Assembly: GCA_900696525.1 (NCBI GenBank)
Contig: CAADGL010000017.1
Span: forward strand, 62,001 to 126,000
Length of the DNA stretch: 64,000 bases
Direction: 5' to 3'
From: an uncultured Planctomycetota bacterium
Lineage (GTDB): Bacteria; Planctomycetota; Phycisphaerae; UBA1845; Fen-1342
Shown: positions 1 to 7,809 of the stretch, one piece after another
How positions within the stretch are numbered: position 1 is the first letter of the stretch
How the letters are laid out: each line of letters opens with the position of its first letter
Position numbers and translations under genes: made by a program
Notes under the pieces: generated by a model
What the model saw: only the letters and a program-made list of their open reading frames with translations
Told to the model about the DNA's origin: nothing
Database searches by the model: none

Positions 1-383
1 TCGTCGTCGACGCGACGGACCAGGTGCTCGGACGCCTGGCCGCGCGCATTGCGACCGTCCTGATGGGCAAGCACAAGCCCACCTACACGCCGCACGTCGA
101 CTGCGGCGACTACGTGGTGGTGCTGAACGCCGGTCAGGTCAAGGTGACGGGCCGCAAGCAGGAAACGACGGTCTACCAGAACTACTCGCGCTACCCGAGC
201 GGTCTGCACGAGTGGACGATGGCCGAGATGCTGAAGCGGCATCCAGAGCGCGTGCTGCACGCGGCGGTGCGGCGGATGCTGCCGAAGAACGCGCTGGCGC
301 GTCAAATGCTGAAAAAGCTGAAGCTGTACGCGAACGACCAGCATCCGCATCAGGCGCAGCAGCCGACGCCGCTGCCCATGTGA
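1..383 (+). CDS. rplM: 50S ribosomal protein L13 (5' end cut by window)
   Basis: Ribosomal protein L13 of the large subunit, an early assembly protein. About 126 residues are visible; the reading frame is open from base 3 and begins inside the usual N-terminal motif (VVDATDQVLGRLA, compare the family's DATG-LGRLAS), so only a few residues are missing upstream and no start codon should be chosen inside the window. Family features seen are GKHKPTYTPHVDCGDYVVV, then KVTGRK, and the C-terminal block with RHPERVLHAAVRRMLPKN, which is the L13 signature region. The tail after LKLYAND is a short Gln/Pro-rich extension. It is followed 16 nt later by rpsI, the standard L13-S9 operon. Identification is from sequence motifs and the conserved gene pair. 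Confidence 0.96.
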   Translation, partial: VVDATDQVLGRLAARIATVLMGKHKPTYTPHVDCGDYVVVLNAGQVKVTGRKQETTVYQNYSRYPSGLHEWTMAEMLKRHPERVLHAAVRRMLPKNALARQMLKKLKLYANDQHPHQAQQPTPLPM

Positions 384-399
384 TACGCAGGAGGATTCC

Positions 400-888
400 G
401 TGAGCGACAGTCCGAGCCCGACGACCGGTGGGACGATGCAGGACGTGGGCAGCGCCGTGGCCGCGGCGCCCCAGGCGGTCGAGATGCCCCCCCCGCCGAC
501 GAGCGGCGTTTTCCTCGGAACCGGACGGCGAAAGAGCGCCGTCGCGCGGGTACGGCTGAGCCCCGGAGCCGGCAAGATCGTCATCAACGACCGCGAGCTC
601 GACGTGTACTTTCACGAGCCCCAGGAGCGGGCCGCCGTGCGGGCGCCCTTCCAGGCGACCAACACCGCCGGCCGGTTCGACGCCGTGATCCACGCGAACG
701 GCGGCGGCCACAGCGGTCAGGCCGGGGCCTGCCTGCTGGCGGTGGCCAGGGCCCTGATGCGCGCGGACCAGCGCTACGAGCCCGCGCTGCGCGCCAAGGG
801 CTACCTGACGCGCGACAGCCGCATCGTCGAACGCAAGAAGTACGGTCGCCGCAAGGCCCGGCGCCGCTTCCAGTTCTCGAAGCGCTGA
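400..888 (+). CDS. rpsI: 30S ribosomal protein S9
   Basis: Ribosomal protein S9 of the small subunit, whose C-terminal tail reaches the P-site tRNA. The 162-residue product has the S9 core from about residue 37 (GTGRRKSAVARVRL), the GGGHSGQAGA signature near residue 107 and the basic C-terminus ending KARRRFQFSKR; the last residues Lys-Arg are the conserved tRNA-contacting end. The first 35 residues form a low-complexity Pro/Ala/Thr extension that most S9 proteins lack. The start is GTG at 400 with a strong GGAGG site at 390-394. It is the second gene of the L13-S9 operon. No recognisable terminator was seen in the 145 bp before the convergent peptidase gene. Confidence 0.97.
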   Translation: MSDSPSPTTGGTMQDVGSAVAAAPQAVEMPPPPTSGVFLGTGRRKSAVARVRLSPGAGKIVINDRELDVYFHEPQERAAVRAPFQATNTAGRFDAVIHANGGGHSGQAGACLLAVARALMRADQRYEPALRAKGYLTRDSRIVERKKYGRRKARRRFQFSKR

Positions 889-1033
889 TCCGCCAGCCCT
901 CCGCGATTCCTCACGCCAGGCGCACAGCGCCGGCACACGCCGCGCCGCAAACCCTTGCGTTTCCGAGCGCGGATCGGCGCGCCCGGTGCGGATCGGACCA
1001 GCGCCCGGAATCGCCCAGCGCCCGGAATCGCCT

Positions 1034-3883
1034 CTATTCGTCGTCCGGCCGGTGCTGGATCGCCGGCGGCTCGGTCGTGCCCGGCGTCACCACCGTGACC
1101 GGTGCGATCGCCTCCAACTCCTTCTTCAGCTTCTCGGCCGGGCCAACGATCACGACGACGCTCTTGTCCGGATCAACCGTCGATTGCGCCAGCCGCACAC
1201 AACCGTCCGCCGTCGCCGACGCCACCTCGCGCAGGTAGCGCTCGTAGTAGTCCGCCGGCAGGCCAAAGGACTCGATCTGCCAGAGCTGGCCCGCGACTGC
1301 CTGCGGCGTCTCCCGACCGGCGGCGAAGCTGCCGAGGGTGTAGGACTTGGTGTCGCCCAGCTCCTTGTCCGTGGGCGGCGCATTTCGCAGCCGGTCGATC
1401 TCCTCGAAGATGGCCTGCACGGCGGCGACGGTCGAGTCGGTCCTGCTGAATGTGCTGACCTGGAAGGTGCCGGCGAAGCGCTGCGCATCCCAGCCGCCGC
1501 GGGCGCCGTAGGTCAGGCCCTTCTTCACCCGGATGGTCTCGTTGACGCGGCTGTTGAACGCGCCGCCGAAGTAGCTGCTGGCGACGCGGCTGGTGAACCA
1601 CTCGGGGTGGTCGCGGGTGATGCCGAGGTGTCCGACGCGGATCTGGCTCTGGACGCCGGGGCGATCGACGAGGTAGATGCGCCGCGGACCGGGATCGGGA
1701 ATGGCCGGCAAGCTGAATTCGGGCCGGGCCCCCTCGGCCTTCCAGGCGCCGAGCGACTCTTCGGAGATGGCGAGGGCGTAATCGAGGGTGATGTCGCCGG
1801 CGAAGATCAGCACGGCCAGGTCGGGCCGGGCGTAGGTCGTCCACCAGGCTTTCAGGTCGGCGGGCTGGAGCGCTCGCACGTCGGTCGGCTCGCCGCTGAC
1901 GGCGCGGGCGTAGGGGTGCGCGCCGAACAGCCGGCGGCCGAACTCGCGGTCGGCGATGTACGAGGGCTCGTTGGTGCTGACGGCCAGGCCGGTGAGCGTC
2001 TGCTTGCGGAGCTTCTCGAACTCGTCGGCCGGGAAGGTCGGGAACAGGACAACCTCGGCCAGGAGCTGCACGGCGCGCTCGATGTGCTCGGTCAGGGCGC
2101 TGGCCGAGACGCTGGCGCTGTCCATCCCCGCGCTGCCGCCAAGGTCGATCGCCAGGCGCTCGAGCTCCTCGGCGAGCTGCGCCTCGGTGTAGCGCCCCGT
2201 GCCGCGCGTCAGCATGCCGAGCGCCATCGACGCCGTTCCCGCCTTCGCTTCCGTCCACGCGCCCGGCAACAGGCCGAGCTGAACCGTCACGAACGGCAGC
2301 TCGTGGTTCTCGACGACCAGAACCTTCAGCCCGTTCGACAACACCCCCGACTTGTAGTCCAGCCGCGGGTCGAACTCGAGCAGTCCGGCGACAGGCGGCT
2401 CCTGCGGGAATTCGGCGGGCCGCGCGAGGCCGCGACGCCCCGGCGGCGGCGCCTCGGTCTCCGGCTTGGCGGTGATCGGGGCCTCATCCTCCGGGTGGCT
2501 CTTGCGGCCGAAGAGGCTGCCGAGCAGGTTGCTCTGCACCTTGGCTTTCATCGCCTTGTCCGGGTCGAGGTACTGATTCGCGACACGCTGGACGTCGGCG
2601 ACCGTCACCGCGCGAATCGCCGCCAGGCGCTTGTTCACGTTCGCGACGTCGCCTTCGAGGACGGCGGCGCTGCCGAGCGCCGAGGCCTTGCTGACGACGG
2701 TGAGGTTCTCCATGACCAGGCTCTTGAGCGCCTGGTTGCGCGCCTTGGCGAGCTCCTCCTCGCCCACCGGCTCGGTGCGCAGCTTGTCGATGTGCCCGCT
2801 GATCGCGTCGAGCACGCGGTCGAGCCGCCCGCCCCAGGGCGTCATCGCCGCGCCCGCTGCGATGAAGCCGTCCTGCTCGACGGCGAAGGCGCCGGCCATC
2901 GCCGCGACCGCCAGCTCCTTTTCGGCGACCAGCTCGCGGTACAGCCGGCTGCTCTGGCCACCGCCAAGGATCGCCGTCATGAGCTGGATCGCGTAGTAAT
3001 CCGGGTGTCCGAGCGGCACGCCGCGAAACACCATCCCGACCACGGGGGCGGGCGCGTTGTCTTCCTTGAACGAGACGTCGCGCGGGCCGTCCCAGGCCGG
3101 CTCGCGCACCGTGACGCGCGGCGGATCGGGATAACGCGGAATCCAGCCGAAATACTGCCTGGCGAGCCGCTGCGCGTCGTCGTGCTTCACGGCGCCGACG
3201 ATGACGAGCGTGGCGTTGTTGGGCACGTAGTAGCGCGTCCAGAAGTCGCGCAGCTCCTGGACGGCGGCCGCCCGCAGGTGCGGGATCCTGCCGATCGGCG
3301 TCCACTGGTAGGGGTGCTTACGGAACATCTCGGCGAAGAGCTTCTCGAAGAGCGTGCCGTAGGGGCGGTTGAGGCCGAGCCGTCGCTCCTCCTCCACGAC
3401 CTTGCGCTCCACGTCGAAGCTCTCCTGGTCGATCTTCAGGAACGCCATTCGCTCGGCCTCGAGCCACAACGCCAGCTCCAACTGGTTGGCCGGCAGCGTC
3501 TGCACGTACACCGTCTGGTCGAAGCTCGTGTAGGCGTTGCAGTTTCCCCCGGTGCGGCGGATGAAGTCGAAGTGGTCGGTGGGGCCGAGGCGGTCGGTGC
3601 CGCGGAACATCATGTGCTCGAACATGTGGGCGAAGCCCTGGCGCTCGGGGTTCTCGTCCTTGCTGCCGACGTGGTACCAGAGGTGCACGGCGACGATGGG
3701 GCATGAGAAATCTTCGAGCGTGATGACGCGCAGTCCGTTATCGAGCACAGCCTGCCGATAATCGAACCCTGCGTTGGGCGCGTCGGCCGGCCCATCGGCC
3801 GCGGGCGCCGCGGCCGGCGCCAGCAGGGCGATGGCGGCGAGAAGGGAACAGCAGAGGGCGTTCTGGAATGCGGTTCGGTACAT
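1034..3883 (-). CDS. secreted M16 family zinc metallopeptidase (two-domain, pitrilysin-like)
   Basis: A 949-residue M16 (insulinase/pitrilysin) peptidase. Residues 1-29 look like a signal peptide (basic start, hydrophobic LLAAIALLAPAAAPAA), so the protein is exported. The inverted zinc motif HxxEH is at residues 86-90 (HMFEH), and the downstream glutamate ligand lies in the EEER stretch near 164-167. A second M16 domain starts near residue 510 (SGVLSNGLKVLVVEN) and lacks HxxEH, the usual active/inactive pairing of the M16B type. The frame extends further upstream, but ATG 3883 is chosen because GGAG lies 8 nt before it and the signal peptide starts there. A palindrome GGATAG-GG-CTATCC sits 60 nt upstream. 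Natural substrate cannot be told; periplasmic peptide degradation is an inference. Confidence 0.9.
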   Translation of the reverse strand: MYRTAFQNALCCSLLAAIALLAPAAAPAADGPADAPNAGFDYRQAVLDNGLRVITLEDFSCPIVAVHLWYHVGSKDENPERQGFAHMFEHMMFRGTDRLGPTDHFDFIRRTGGNCNAYTSFDQTVYVQTLPANQLELALWLEAERMAFLKIDQESFDVERKVVEEERRLGLNRPYGTLFEKLFAEMFRKHPYQWTPIGRIPHLRAAAVQELRDFWTRYYVPNNATLVIVGAVKHDDAQRLARQYFGWIPRYPDPPRVTVREPAWDGPRDVSFKEDNAPAPVVGMVFRGVPLGHPDYYAIQLMTAILGGGQSSRLYRELVAEKELAVAAMAGAFAVEQDGFIAAGAAMTPWGGRLDRVLDAISGHIDKLRTEPVGEEELAKARNQALKSLVMENLTVVSKASALGSAAVLEGDVANVNKRLAAIRAVTVADVQRVANQYLDPDKAMKAKVQSNLLGSLFGRKSHPEDEAPITAKPETEAPPPGRRGLARPAEFPQEPPVAGLLEFDPRLDYKSGVLSNGLKVLVVENHELPFVTVQLGLLPGAWTEAKAGTASMALGMLTRGTGRYTEAQLAEELERLAIDLGGSAGMDSASVSASALTEHIERAVQLLAEVVLFPTFPADEFEKLRKQTLTGLAVSTNEPSYIADREFGRRLFGAHPYARAVSGEPTDVRALQPADLKAWWTTYARPDLAVLIFAGDITLDYALAISEESLGAWKAEGARPEFSLPAIPDPGPRRIYLVDRPGVQSQIRVGHLGITRDHPEWFTSRVASSYFGGAFNSRVNETIRVKKGLTYGARGGWDAQRFAGTFQVSTFSRTDSTVAAVQAIFEEIDRLRNAPPTDKELGDTKSYTLGSFAAGRETPQAVAGQLWQIESFGLPADYYERYLREVASATADGCVRLAQSTVDPDKSVVVIVGPAEKLKKELEAIAPVTVVTPGTTEPPAIQHRPDDE

Positions 3884-3942
3884 CGCTGGGCTCCATGAGG
3901 TCGGTTGGTTCATGCGACAGCGTATCCCTGCGCGTCGCAAGC

Positions 3943-3956
3943 GGATAGGGCTATCC
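3943..3956. promoter_or_regulatory. perfect 14-bp palindrome upstream of the M16 peptidase gene
   Basis: GGATAG-GG-CTATCC forms a perfect inverted repeat with a 2-bp spacer, about 60 nt upstream of the M16 peptidase start. The position and symmetry would fit a dimeric regulator site or a short hairpin. Nothing in the window repeats it, so this is only a candidate operator. Confidence 0.25.
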
Positions 3957-4155
3957 CCAAACGGGGCCCGGGCGGCGCCAGGCATGTATCCGCGCCGGAT
4001 GCCGACCGCGCCGGGCCCGTCGGGCGGAGCGCATGCGGCCCAAACCTGCGATTTCCCGTTCGGGACCATGGCCTGTCTCTGACCGACCGCCGGCGCCAAC
4101 GAGCAGGCTAGCGCCGCTTCACGGGTTCGGATAAACTCGGCGGGAGTTCCTGGAC

Positions 4156-4593
4156 GTGGAGGCCCGCGTGGAAACGCCGCTGCAAACGGGCGAGATGGAG
4201 ATTCGCGTGCGCTACGCGGAGGTCGACGCGATGGGCTACCTCCACCATGCGCGCTACGCCGTGTACTTCGAGATGGGGCGCACCGAGCTGCTGCGCGCCC
4301 GCGGGTTGCGCTATCGCGACCTCGAGGCCCAGGGGCTCTTCTACGTCGTCGCCCGGTTGGACTGCCGCTTTCGAGCGCCCGCGCGATACGACGACCTGCT
4401 GCGGCTCACGACCATGACCATGCGCGTGACGCCGGTGCGCGTCGACCACGCCTACCGTCTGCACCACGGCGACCGGCTGCTGGCCGAGGCCAGCTCTACG
4501 CTCGTGCTCGTCGGCCGCGACGGCCATCCGATGCGCATGCCCGAGGCGCTGTTTGACGTGCTCTCCGCGCCGCCGAGCGGACCGGCCGGCTGA
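4156..4593 (+). CDS. acyl-CoA thioesterase, YbgC/4HBT hot-dog family
   Basis: A 145-residue hot-dog fold thioesterase. The YbgC/4HBT signature is clear at residues 19-39: RYAEVDAMGYLHHARY followed by FEMGRTELLR; the Asp of AEVDAMG is the catalytic acid in this family. These enzymes hydrolyse acyl-CoA thioesters; in many bacteria the gene sits with tol-pal, but not here. Two GTG starts are possible: 4156 (GGAG 9 nt upstream) and 4168 (GGAGG 5 nt upstream, arguably better); both leave the domain intact. A TAAACT box lies at 4132-4137. The gene stands alone before tRNA-Arg. Substrate length preference cannot be read from sequence. Confidence 0.85.
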   Translation: MEARVETPLQTGEMEIRVRYAEVDAMGYLHHARYAVYFEMGRTELLRARGLRYRDLEAQGLFYVVARLDCRFRAPARYDDLLRLTTMTMRVTPVRVDHAYRLHHGDRLLAEASSTLVLVGRDGHPMRMPEALFDVLSAPPSGPAG

Positions 4594-4660
4594 CGCCCGG
4601 AATGACGGCGGGAGATCGCCGGCGGGTCGGCGTACAATGGCCATGCGCCTGTCCGCCCCG

Positions 4661-4734
4661 GGGCCCGTAGCTCAGCAGGATAGAGCAGCGGTTTCCTAAA
4701 CCGCAGGTCGGAGGTTCGAATCCTCTCGGGCCCG
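4661..4734 (+). tRNA. tRNA-Arg (CCT anticodon)
   Basis: A full cloverleaf is visible: acceptor GGGCCCG/CGGGCCC, D arm GCTC/GAGC, anticodon stem GCGGT/ACCGC around the loop TTCCTAA giving anticodon CCT (reads AGG), and T arm with TTCGAAT loop. The discriminator base is G and CCA is not encoded. A TACAAT box at 4633-4638 is a plausible -10. The intervening sequence to the next gene is not a separate feature. Confidence 0.95.
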
Positions 4735-4822
4735 TCGATCGAGTCGCCACGCCCGACAGCCTCGCCCCGGCCGCGCGGCCAGCGACCCGCCGGCCTGCCA
4801 AGGCGGGGTGCATCGGTGAGGC

Positions 4823-5719
4823 TCAGCGCTGCGTGGACTCGGATCGCCGCTCTCGGGGCCCGCCACGGCTGGCGTGATCGGCGCTGCTCGCGTGATCGGC
4901 GCCGGCAGCCTGATCGGCGCTGGCAGCCCGGTCGGCGCTCGAAGTCCCGGCGGCGCGCTCGGCCTGGTCGGCGTACCACGCGACCTGGCGCGCGATGCCC
5001 AGCAGGATGTCGGCCTCGTTCGCGCTCAGGTCCAGCCGGCCCAGCATGTGCCGGATTCCCAGGCGCAGGTGATTCTCATATTGCTGGTTGCGGAAGAACC
5101 CGATGCGCTCCAGCGACGCGAAGAGCCGCTCAAACATCACGCGCTTCTGAGCGTCGACGGCGCGGGCGTCGGGCGCGGAAACAGGCCCCGAGCCGCCCGC
5201 CGCGGGGCCGCCCGCCAAGGATGTCGCGGTGCGACTGGCCACAAGCAACTCATAGGCGATGATCGTGACGGCGGCGGCGAGATTGAGGGCGGGGTATTGC
5301 GGCGCCGCCGGGATTTCGATCACGCGATCGAAGTGCAGCAGCTCTTCGAGTACCAGGCCGCGATCCTCCGGGCCGAAGGCTATGGCGACGCGGCCGGTGG
5401 AGGCGGCCCCGATCGCCAGGCGCGCGCCCGCGCGGGCGTCGATGGCGGCGTTTCGGCGATAAAAGCCGCCCTTGGCCGAGGTGGCGAACGAATGCACGCA
5501 ATCGGCCAGGGCGTCGGGGATCGTCTCGACGATGCGGGCGGCCTCGAGGCGCGGCAGGGCCCGCGCGGCGAAGCCGACCCCCTGAGCGTCGAGATGATCG
5601 CAGCGCGGCGCGACGAGCACAAGATCGCTCAAGCCGAAGTTGGCCATGGCGCGGCAGACGGCGCCGACGTTGCCGGATCGGATCGGCCGCACGAGGACAA
5701 TGCGCAGGCGCTCGAGCAT
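4823..5719 (-). CDS. trmJ: SpoU-class RNA 2'-O-methyltransferase, TrmJ-like
   Basis: A 298-residue SPOUT (TrmH/SpoU) methyltransferase closest in layout to TrmJ, which 2'-O-methylates position 32 of tRNA. Motifs seen: RSGNVGAVCRAMANFG (motif 1, residues 14-29), FGPEDRGL near 114-121 (motif 2) and the C-terminal LNLAAAVTIIAYELL knot helix near 145-159 (motif 3). A helical C-terminal domain follows, then a tail of six-residue repeats (DRAASA, DQAAGA, DHASSA type) encoded by four 18-bp DNA units. The ATG at 5719 has no ribosome site but a TAGAAT box 6 nt upstream, suggesting a leaderless mRNA. The exact target nucleotide is inferred from family only. Confidence 0.85.
   Translation of the reverse strand: MLERLRIVLVRPIRSGNVGAVCRAMANFGLSDLVLVAPRCDHLDAQGVGFAARALPRLEAARIVETIPDALADCVHSFATSAKGGFYRRNAAIDARAGARLAIGAASTGRVAIAFGPEDRGLVLEELLHFDRVIEIPAAPQYPALNLAAAVTIIAYELLVASRTATSLAGGPAAGGSGPVSAPDARAVDAQKRVMFERLFASLERIGFFRNQQYENHLRLGIRHMLGRLDLSANEADILLGIARQVAWYADQAERAAGTSSADRAASADQAAGADHASSADHASRGGPRERRSESTQR
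4873..4944. repeat. four 18-bp tandem repeats within the trmJ 3' end
   Basis: Four units of 18 bp (4873-4890, 4891-4908, 4909-4926, 4927-4944) share the core TGATCGGCGC or CGGTCGGCGC. Being a multiple of three they encode hexapeptide repeats at the C-terminus of the TrmJ-like protein, outside the catalytic domain. Repeat-number change would alter only tail length. Confidence 0.8.
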
Positions 5720-5725
5720 GGACGC

Positions 5726-5731
5726 ATTCTA
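5726..5731 (-). promoter_or_regulatory. -10 box of trmJ, leaderless arrangement
   Basis: TAGAAT on the minus strand ends 6 nt before the trmJ ATG at 5719. No Shine-Dalgarno sequence lies between, and no good -35 hexamer is seen 17 bp upstream. If used, transcription would start at or within a base or two of the ATG. Confidence 0.45.
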
Positions 5732-5760
5732 CCTGGACTTTCGCCCAGGGCCGCGGCCCC

Positions 5761-6711
5761 TCACTCGTTGGCGAGCAGGTGGACGTGCTCGCTGACGCAG
5801 CGCCGCAGCACTTCCAGGTTGTACCCGCCCTCCAGCACGCTCAGGACGCGCCCCTGGCTGTGCCGCTCCCCGAGCTCCAGCAGCCGGCGCAGCATCCACA
5901 CGAAGGCCTCGTCGGTCAGGTCAATATTGGCCAGCGGGTCGGCGGCGTGCGCGTCGAAGCCGGCGGAGATGAGGATAGCCTCGGGCTGGAAGCGGTCGAT
6001 CGCCGGGATGACGCGGTGCGTGAACGCCGCGTAGTAGTCCTCGTCGGTCGCGCCCGGCATCATCGGGATATTGATCGTGAAGCCCTCTCCCGCGCCCTTG
6101 CCGATCTCGTGCTCGTAGCCGGTTCCGGGATAGAGATGGTCCGGGTGGCCGTGAAGGCTGATGAACAGGACGGTCGGGTCGCTCTCCAGCAGGTGCTGCG
6201 TGCCGTTGCCGTGGTGCACGTCCCAATCGACGATCGCGACCCGCTGGAGCCCGCATTCGTGCCGCAGGACGTGCGCCGCGACGACGATGTTCCCGAACAG
6301 GCAGAAGCCCATCGAGAAGTCGTACTCGGCATGGTGCCCCGGCGGGCGCACGGCGCAGAACGCGCGTTGCAGCCGGCCGTCGCCGATCTGCCGCGCCGCC
6401 TCGGCCACGCCACCCGCGGCGAGCAGCGCGATCTCGTAGCTGCACGAGCAGACGCCGCTATCGGGCGTGTCGACGAAGGGCCGGCCGGCGGCACAGGTCT
6501 TCTGAACGCGCTCGATGTAGTGCGGCGCGTGCACGCGCGCGAGCACGTCGAGCGCGATCGGCCGCGGCTCGATGCGCGCCGCGGTCGCCAGCTCCCCGGA
6601 CCATTCGAGCCCGGCCCTGATGGCATCGAGGCGCGCGGGACGCTCTGGATGGCCGAAGCCGGCGTCGTGCAGGCGGTAGCGCGGGTCGAGAAGGAGGCCG
6701 AAGCGCGTCAT
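5761..6711 (-). CDS. histone deacetylase family (acetoin utilization/acetylpolyamine type) zinc hydrolase
   Basis: A 316-residue class II histone-deacetylase-like amidohydrolase. All catalytic elements are present: RPPGHHA with the His pair at 126-127, DWDVHHGNG with zinc ligands Asp164 and His166, SAGFDAH with ligand Asp253, and the EGGYN tyrosine at 296. Bacterial members deacetylate polyamines or small acylated amines or acetylated proteins such as acetyl-CoA synthetase (AcuC); which applies here cannot be told. Length is typical. It lies between trmJ and dapA on the same strand, with 41 bp to trmJ. No clear ribosome site precedes the ATG at 6711. Confidence 0.9.
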   Translation of the reverse strand: MTRFGLLLDPRYRLHDAGFGHPERPARLDAIRAGLEWSGELATAARIEPRPIALDVLARVHAPHYIERVQKTCAAGRPFVDTPDSGVCSCSYEIALLAAGGVAEAARQIGDGRLQRAFCAVRPPGHHAEYDFSMGFCLFGNIVVAAHVLRHECGLQRVAIVDWDVHHGNGTQHLLESDPTVLFISLHGHPDHLYPGTGYEHEIGKGAGEGFTINIPMMPGATDEDYYAAFTHRVIPAIDRFQPEAILISAGFDAHAADPLANIDLTDEAFVWMLRRLLELGERHSQGRVLSVLEGGYNLEVLRRCVSEHVHLLANE

Positions 6712-6813
6712 GGCGCTGATCTTCGCCGGAAGACGTTAAGGCATCCAGCCGGCGGGGCGGGTCGGGTCGCGCGGGCCGTGGCCGCCCGGCTGCCAGGCCG
6801 CACGCGGGCCGCT

Positions 6814-7692
6814 TCAGTCCAGCGGATGCTCGCGAAGAAGGGCTTCGAGGCGGGCGCGGTTCTCAGGGGCCAGCGGGCACATCGGCAGGCGGAACTCTTC
6901 GGCACAGAGGCCGCGCAACGCCAGGGCCGTCTTGATCGGGATCGGGTTGGTCTCGAGGCTGAGCACGCCCCGCATCAGCGGGTACAGCGCGTGGTGGGCG
7001 GCACGCGCCGCCGCCAGCTCGCCGCGCAGGGCGGCGTCGGTGAGGCGCTTCGCGGCGCGCGGGGCGAGGTTGCTGATGACGCTGACGACGCCGACGGCGC
7101 CCAGGCTCATCAGCGGCAGCGTGATCGGATCATCGCCGGAAAGCACGTCGATGTTGCAGGCGTTGATGAGGTCGGCGGCGTCGTCGACGCGCCCCGTGGC
7201 GTGCTTCAGCGCGACGATGTTGGGGCAGCCGGCCCGCAGCCGCGCAATCGTGGCGACCGAGAGCTCCACGGCGCAGCGGCCCGGGATGTTGTAGAGCATG
7301 ATCGGAAGGTCGACGGCGCGGGCGATCGCGGCGAAGTGCTCGTACAGGCCGGGCTGCGTGGGGCGGTTGTAGTACGGGTTCACGAGCAGCAGCCCGTCGG
7401 CGCCGGCCCGCGCCGCCGCCTGCGAGCGCGCGATCGCGTCCGCGGTGTTGTTCGTGCCGGCGCCGGCGATGACGGGCGTGCGGCCGCGCGCAGCGCGCAC
7501 GACGCGCTCGATCACGGCCTGCTGCTCCTCTCTCGACAACGTCGGAGATTCGCCGGTCGTGCCGCAGGGCACCAGGCCGTCGACGCCGGCGGCGAGCTGG
7601 AGCTCGACGAGGCGTTCGAGCGCGGTGAAATCGACCTGTCCAGCGCGGAAGGGGGTGATCAGCGCGGTGATGGTTCCCTTGAACGTCGGCAT
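6814..7692 (-). CDS. dapA: 4-hydroxy-tetrahydrodipicolinate synthase
   Basis: A 292-residue DapA-type TIM-barrel aldolase that condenses pyruvate with aspartate semialdehyde in lysine and diaminopimelate synthesis. Seen: GTTGESPTL at residues 44-52, NPYYNRP near 105-111, Tyr134 in the YNIPGR motif and the Schiff-base Lys163 in ALKHATG. Histidine after the lysine replaces the more usual glutamate of IKEATG. The residues fit true DapA better than N-acetylneuraminate lyase, but the two are close and the assignment rests on GTTGE and YNIPGR. The ATG at 7692 has a TACAAT box only 6 nt upstream and no ribosome site, so a leaderless mRNA is likely. Confidence 0.93.
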   Translation of the reverse strand: MPTFKGTITALITPFRAGQVDFTALERLVELQLAAGVDGLVPCGTTGESPTLSREEQQAVIERVVRAARGRTPVIAGAGTNNTADAIARSQAAARAGADGLLLVNPYYNRPTQPGLYEHFAAIARAVDLPIMLYNIPGRCAVELSVATIARLRAGCPNIVALKHATGRVDDAADLINACNIDVLSGDDPITLPLMSLGAVGVVSVISNLAPRAAKRLTDAALRGELAAARAAHHALYPLMRGVLSLETNPIPIKTALALRGLCAEEFRLPMCPLAPENRARLEALLREHPLD

Positions 7693-7698
7693 CGCGTC

Positions 7699-7704
7699 AT
7701 TGTA
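7699..7704 (-). promoter_or_regulatory. -10 box of dapA, leaderless arrangement
   Basis: TACAAT on the minus strand, followed by six bases and then the dapA ATG at 7692. No purine-rich ribosome site is present. A TTCGCG at the -35 position is a weak match only. Confidence 0.5.
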
Positions 7705-7739
7705 GGGGGGATGCGCTGGCGCGCGAATTTCGGAATGAC

Positions 7740-7790
7740 GGGCCGGAGGCCGGCCCCCGAGGAGTGCAAGGCGGGCCGGACGCCGGCCGC
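7740..7790. repeat. pair of GC-rich hairpin repeats between dapA and the secreted protein gene
   Basis: Two related hairpins lie in the 117-bp gap: GGGCCGG-A-GGCCGGCCC-type at 7740-7756 and GCGGGCCGGACGCCGGCCGC at 7771-7790. The same CCGGCCGGAGGCCGG theme recurs near 30590. They follow the stop of the upstream minus-strand gene, where they could act as terminator or mRNA-end hairpins; there is no T tract. Confidence 0.55.
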
Positions 7791-7809
7791 CAACAGCGAT
7801 GAACGCGCA

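Noticed and set aside
986-3706. Long plus-strand frame opposite the M16 peptidase gene
   Set aside because: No domain, signal or ribosome site; it is a codon-bias shadow of the peptidase.
4452-4979. Minus-strand frame across tRNA-Arg encoding a PERIRTSDLRFRKPLLYPAEL-like stretch
   Set aside because: It is the antisense of the tRNA gene, a well-known spurious peptide; no ribosome site or domain.
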